Shown: positions 60,481 to 64,000 of the stretch, one piece after another
Position numbering within the stretch: the stretch's first letter is position 1
How the letters are laid out: every line of letters starts with the position of its first letter
DNA from: Myotis daubentonii
Taxonomy: Eukaryota > Chordata > Mammalia > Chiroptera > Vespertilionidae
DNA: 64,000 nt
NCBI RefSeq assembly: GCF_963259705.1
Contig: NC_081847.1
Location: forward strand, 86,054,485-86,118,484
Reading direction: 5' to 3'
Translations under genes and position numbers: made by a program
Notes under the pieces: model-generated
The model's database searches: none
Told to the model about the DNA's origin: nothing
What the model saw: only the letters and a program-made list of their open reading frames with translations

Positions 60481-60730
60481 ACCCAGCCAGTGTTTGTCAG
60501 TGGTTGAGCGTCGACGTGTGAACCAGGAGATCACGGTTTGATTTACGGTCAGGGCACATGCCCGACCAGGATAGGTTCTTATCCTCTCTGTGCCTCCGTG
60601 GGTTGCAGGCTTGATCCCAATGGGGGTGTGCAGGAGGCAGCCGATCAATGATTCTCTCTTATCATTGATGTTTCTATTTCTCTCTCCCCATCCCTTCCTC
60701 TCTGAAATCAATAAAAATATATTTTTAAAA
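60481..60730 (+). mobile_element. Ves SINE variant with an internal insertion
   Basis: Head acccagccagtgtttgtcag, gtgaaccaggagatcacggt, a ~37-bp extra stretch (gaccaggataggttcttatc and following), then gtgcaggaggcagccgatca and tail caataaaaatatatttttaa. The flanks attgagcctc and aatgagtctc are a diverged duplication. Confidence 0.85.
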
Positions 60731-61236
60731 AATGAGTCTCTATTCCTGGGTATTCTTTAAAGGTTTTTTGTTTTTTTTTAATTCTAGAAAATTCTAACTT
60801 TCACCCTATCTACTCAACTGAAACTCCTCTCTTGAATTTAGGTCACCGGTAGTGTGTTGTGGACCCCAGTGCCTCCCTGCTCAGACTCCCCACCCAGGAA
60901 GGGAGCCACTCTTTGGTCCCCTCCCCCGTCCCCAGGGTCAGGCAGAAGGCACTGCACCTTCCCAGATTCCCCTCTGTCCCCCGGCTTCTGAAACACATCA
61001 GTAAACCCCCTTTATTTTCACAAGGGGCCTGAGGGACAAGTAGCCATAGGGGGAAGTAGCTGGCAGTAGTTAACAGAAATCCAGCAGGTTCTTGGTTTTC
61101 ATTCAAAGGTAAGAAAGAGCCAGGCGTTAACTTCCTCAACTACTGTCAAGGTCCGGCCCATAATTCTGACCCAGGGGCAGCCTTGCCCCAAAGAACATCT
61201 TTCTTTCACTTTCAGAGCAGGTGTTTCCAAAGGAAA

Positions 61237-61270
61237 CCCCGCCCCGCCCCCCCCCCCCCGCCCCCCCCCC
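61237..61270 (+). repeat. C-rich tract (CCCCGCCCC type)
   Basis: Thirty-four bases of C with three G interruptions. Prone to length error. Confidence 0.85.
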
Positions 61271-61584
61271 AACTTCTCAGCCCCAAAGCTGCAGATCCGC
61301 AGGTGTGAATTATGTTAATTATAGGGAATTCCATTCCTTAAAAGACTGTTTATTTACATATCAAGGGAAACTTTCCTTAAGTCCCCTCCCCTCTGGGTGA
61401 TCTCTGCTTTAGTCTTCCTCTGACCCTCTCAGCCTCCAACTCCGACTGGAAGATGAAATCAGACAGCCTGATGTATAGCCCGCCCACCCAGAAGTGACCT
61501 TCCTTCCTCAGACCGCTTGGCTTGTCTCTGTCATTTTTAGGATCAGACTTCAGCCCCTAACACACTACTGTACATACAACATGG

Positions 61585-61845
61585 GTGAGTCTACACGCAT
61601 TATGCTAAGAGAAGCAATTAGATTCCAAAAGCTTCCTGCTGTGATTCCATTTACAAGACATTCTGAGCAGGGCAAACCTGGAGTGACAAGAAGGGGGCAC
61701 GGAATTGTTGGAGGAGACGGAATTGGTGTATTATCTTGATGGTGATGGTGGTTATGCAATTCTATGCTTTTGTCAAGGCTCATGGAACTGTAGCCGAAAA
61801 GGGGCAAATTTTATTGTGTGTAAATTATACCTCAACACGCCTGAC
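61585..61845 (+). mobile_element. Old L1 (L1M type) 3' UTR
   Basis: gtgattccatttacaagaca, ttatcttgatggtgatggtg, ggttatgcaattctatgctt, gtcaaggctcatggaactgt and tgtgtaaattatacctcaac follow the old L1 3' UTR to its end. Confidence 0.8.
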
Positions 61846-61859
61846 CTTCTAAAAATGAC

Positions 61860-63910
<2,051 letters not shown>

Positions 63911-63915
63911 TAGAC

Positions 63916-64000
63916 CAGTGGTCGGCAAACTCAGTAGTCAACAGAGCCAAATATCAACAGTACAACGATTGAAATTTCTTTTGAGAGCCAAATTTTTTAA
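63916..64000. mobile_element. Non-autonomous hAT, cut by the window end
   Basis: CAGTGGTCGGCAAACTCAGT and the following ~65 bp match the hAT at 36546-36757 closely. The preceding 8-mer TTCTAGAC is its presumed target site. It starts 50 bp after the MAPK4 splice donor. Confidence 0.88.

Overview
The window is nuclear DNA of a placental mammal, almost certainly a vespertilionid (vesper) bat. It carries many tRNA-derived Ves-type SINEs, several non-autonomous Helitrons (5' TC, 3' hairpin plus CTAG, inserted between A and T) and young hAT elements with exact 8-bp target duplications. Among mammals that combination is known from vesper bats. These young insertions sit on the usual mammalian background of L2, MIR, MER5A, MER20, old L1 and MaLR LTRs. 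Species cannot be fixed from sequence alone.

Only one protein-coding gene is supported: MAPK4 (ERK4), an atypical MAP kinase, on the + strand. A long 5'-UTR exon starts at a candidate acceptor near 29963. It leads into the first coding exon (31036-31581, residues 1-182), which carries the Gly-rich loop, VAVK lysine, HRD and DFG. A ~32.1 kb intron follows (31582-63721). The second coding exon (63722-63866, residues 183-230 plus one base) carries the activation loop with the ERK3/ERK4 signature SEG and SPR in place of APE. The rest of the gene lies beyond the right edge. By analogy with the human locus, bases 1 to ~29962 are most likely part of the first intron; this is inference.

1-29 kb: non-coding. 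It holds a foldback MER5A-like element (2.1 kb), an L2 (3.2-3.9 kb), three Helitrons joined exactly head to tail (4.59-5.15 kb), a hAT with perfect TSD (7.8 kb), a young 5'-truncated L1 (12.0 kb), a SINE / Tc1-mariner MITE / SINE nest (22.1-22.7 kb) and a minus-strand Helitron (27.0 kb).

29.6-31.6 kb: an AT-rich block with an octamer, a GC-rich 5' UTR with several upstream ATGs (one 28-codon uORF stops 7 nt before the MAPK4 start), then coding exon 1.

31.6-63.7 kb: intron with four Helitrons. Three of them carry an internal hairpin whose arm resembles the CTCF core motif. The intron also has a hAT with a transposase C-terminal remnant that hosts a second hAT, a 761-bp ERV solo LTR with a 6-bp TSD, a seven-unit C-tract/CA minisatellite at 52 kb, a 41-bp G homopolymer at 58.03 kb and a dense cluster of Ves SINEs (56.5-60.7 kb).

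No RNA gene, CRISPR array, operon or prokaryotic feature is present. The most interesting material is the transposon biology: serial Helitron insertion, a Helitron with an acquired filler segment matching a locus 4 kb away, paired CTCF-like motifs in Helitrons, and a shared CTA target core for the hAT insertions.
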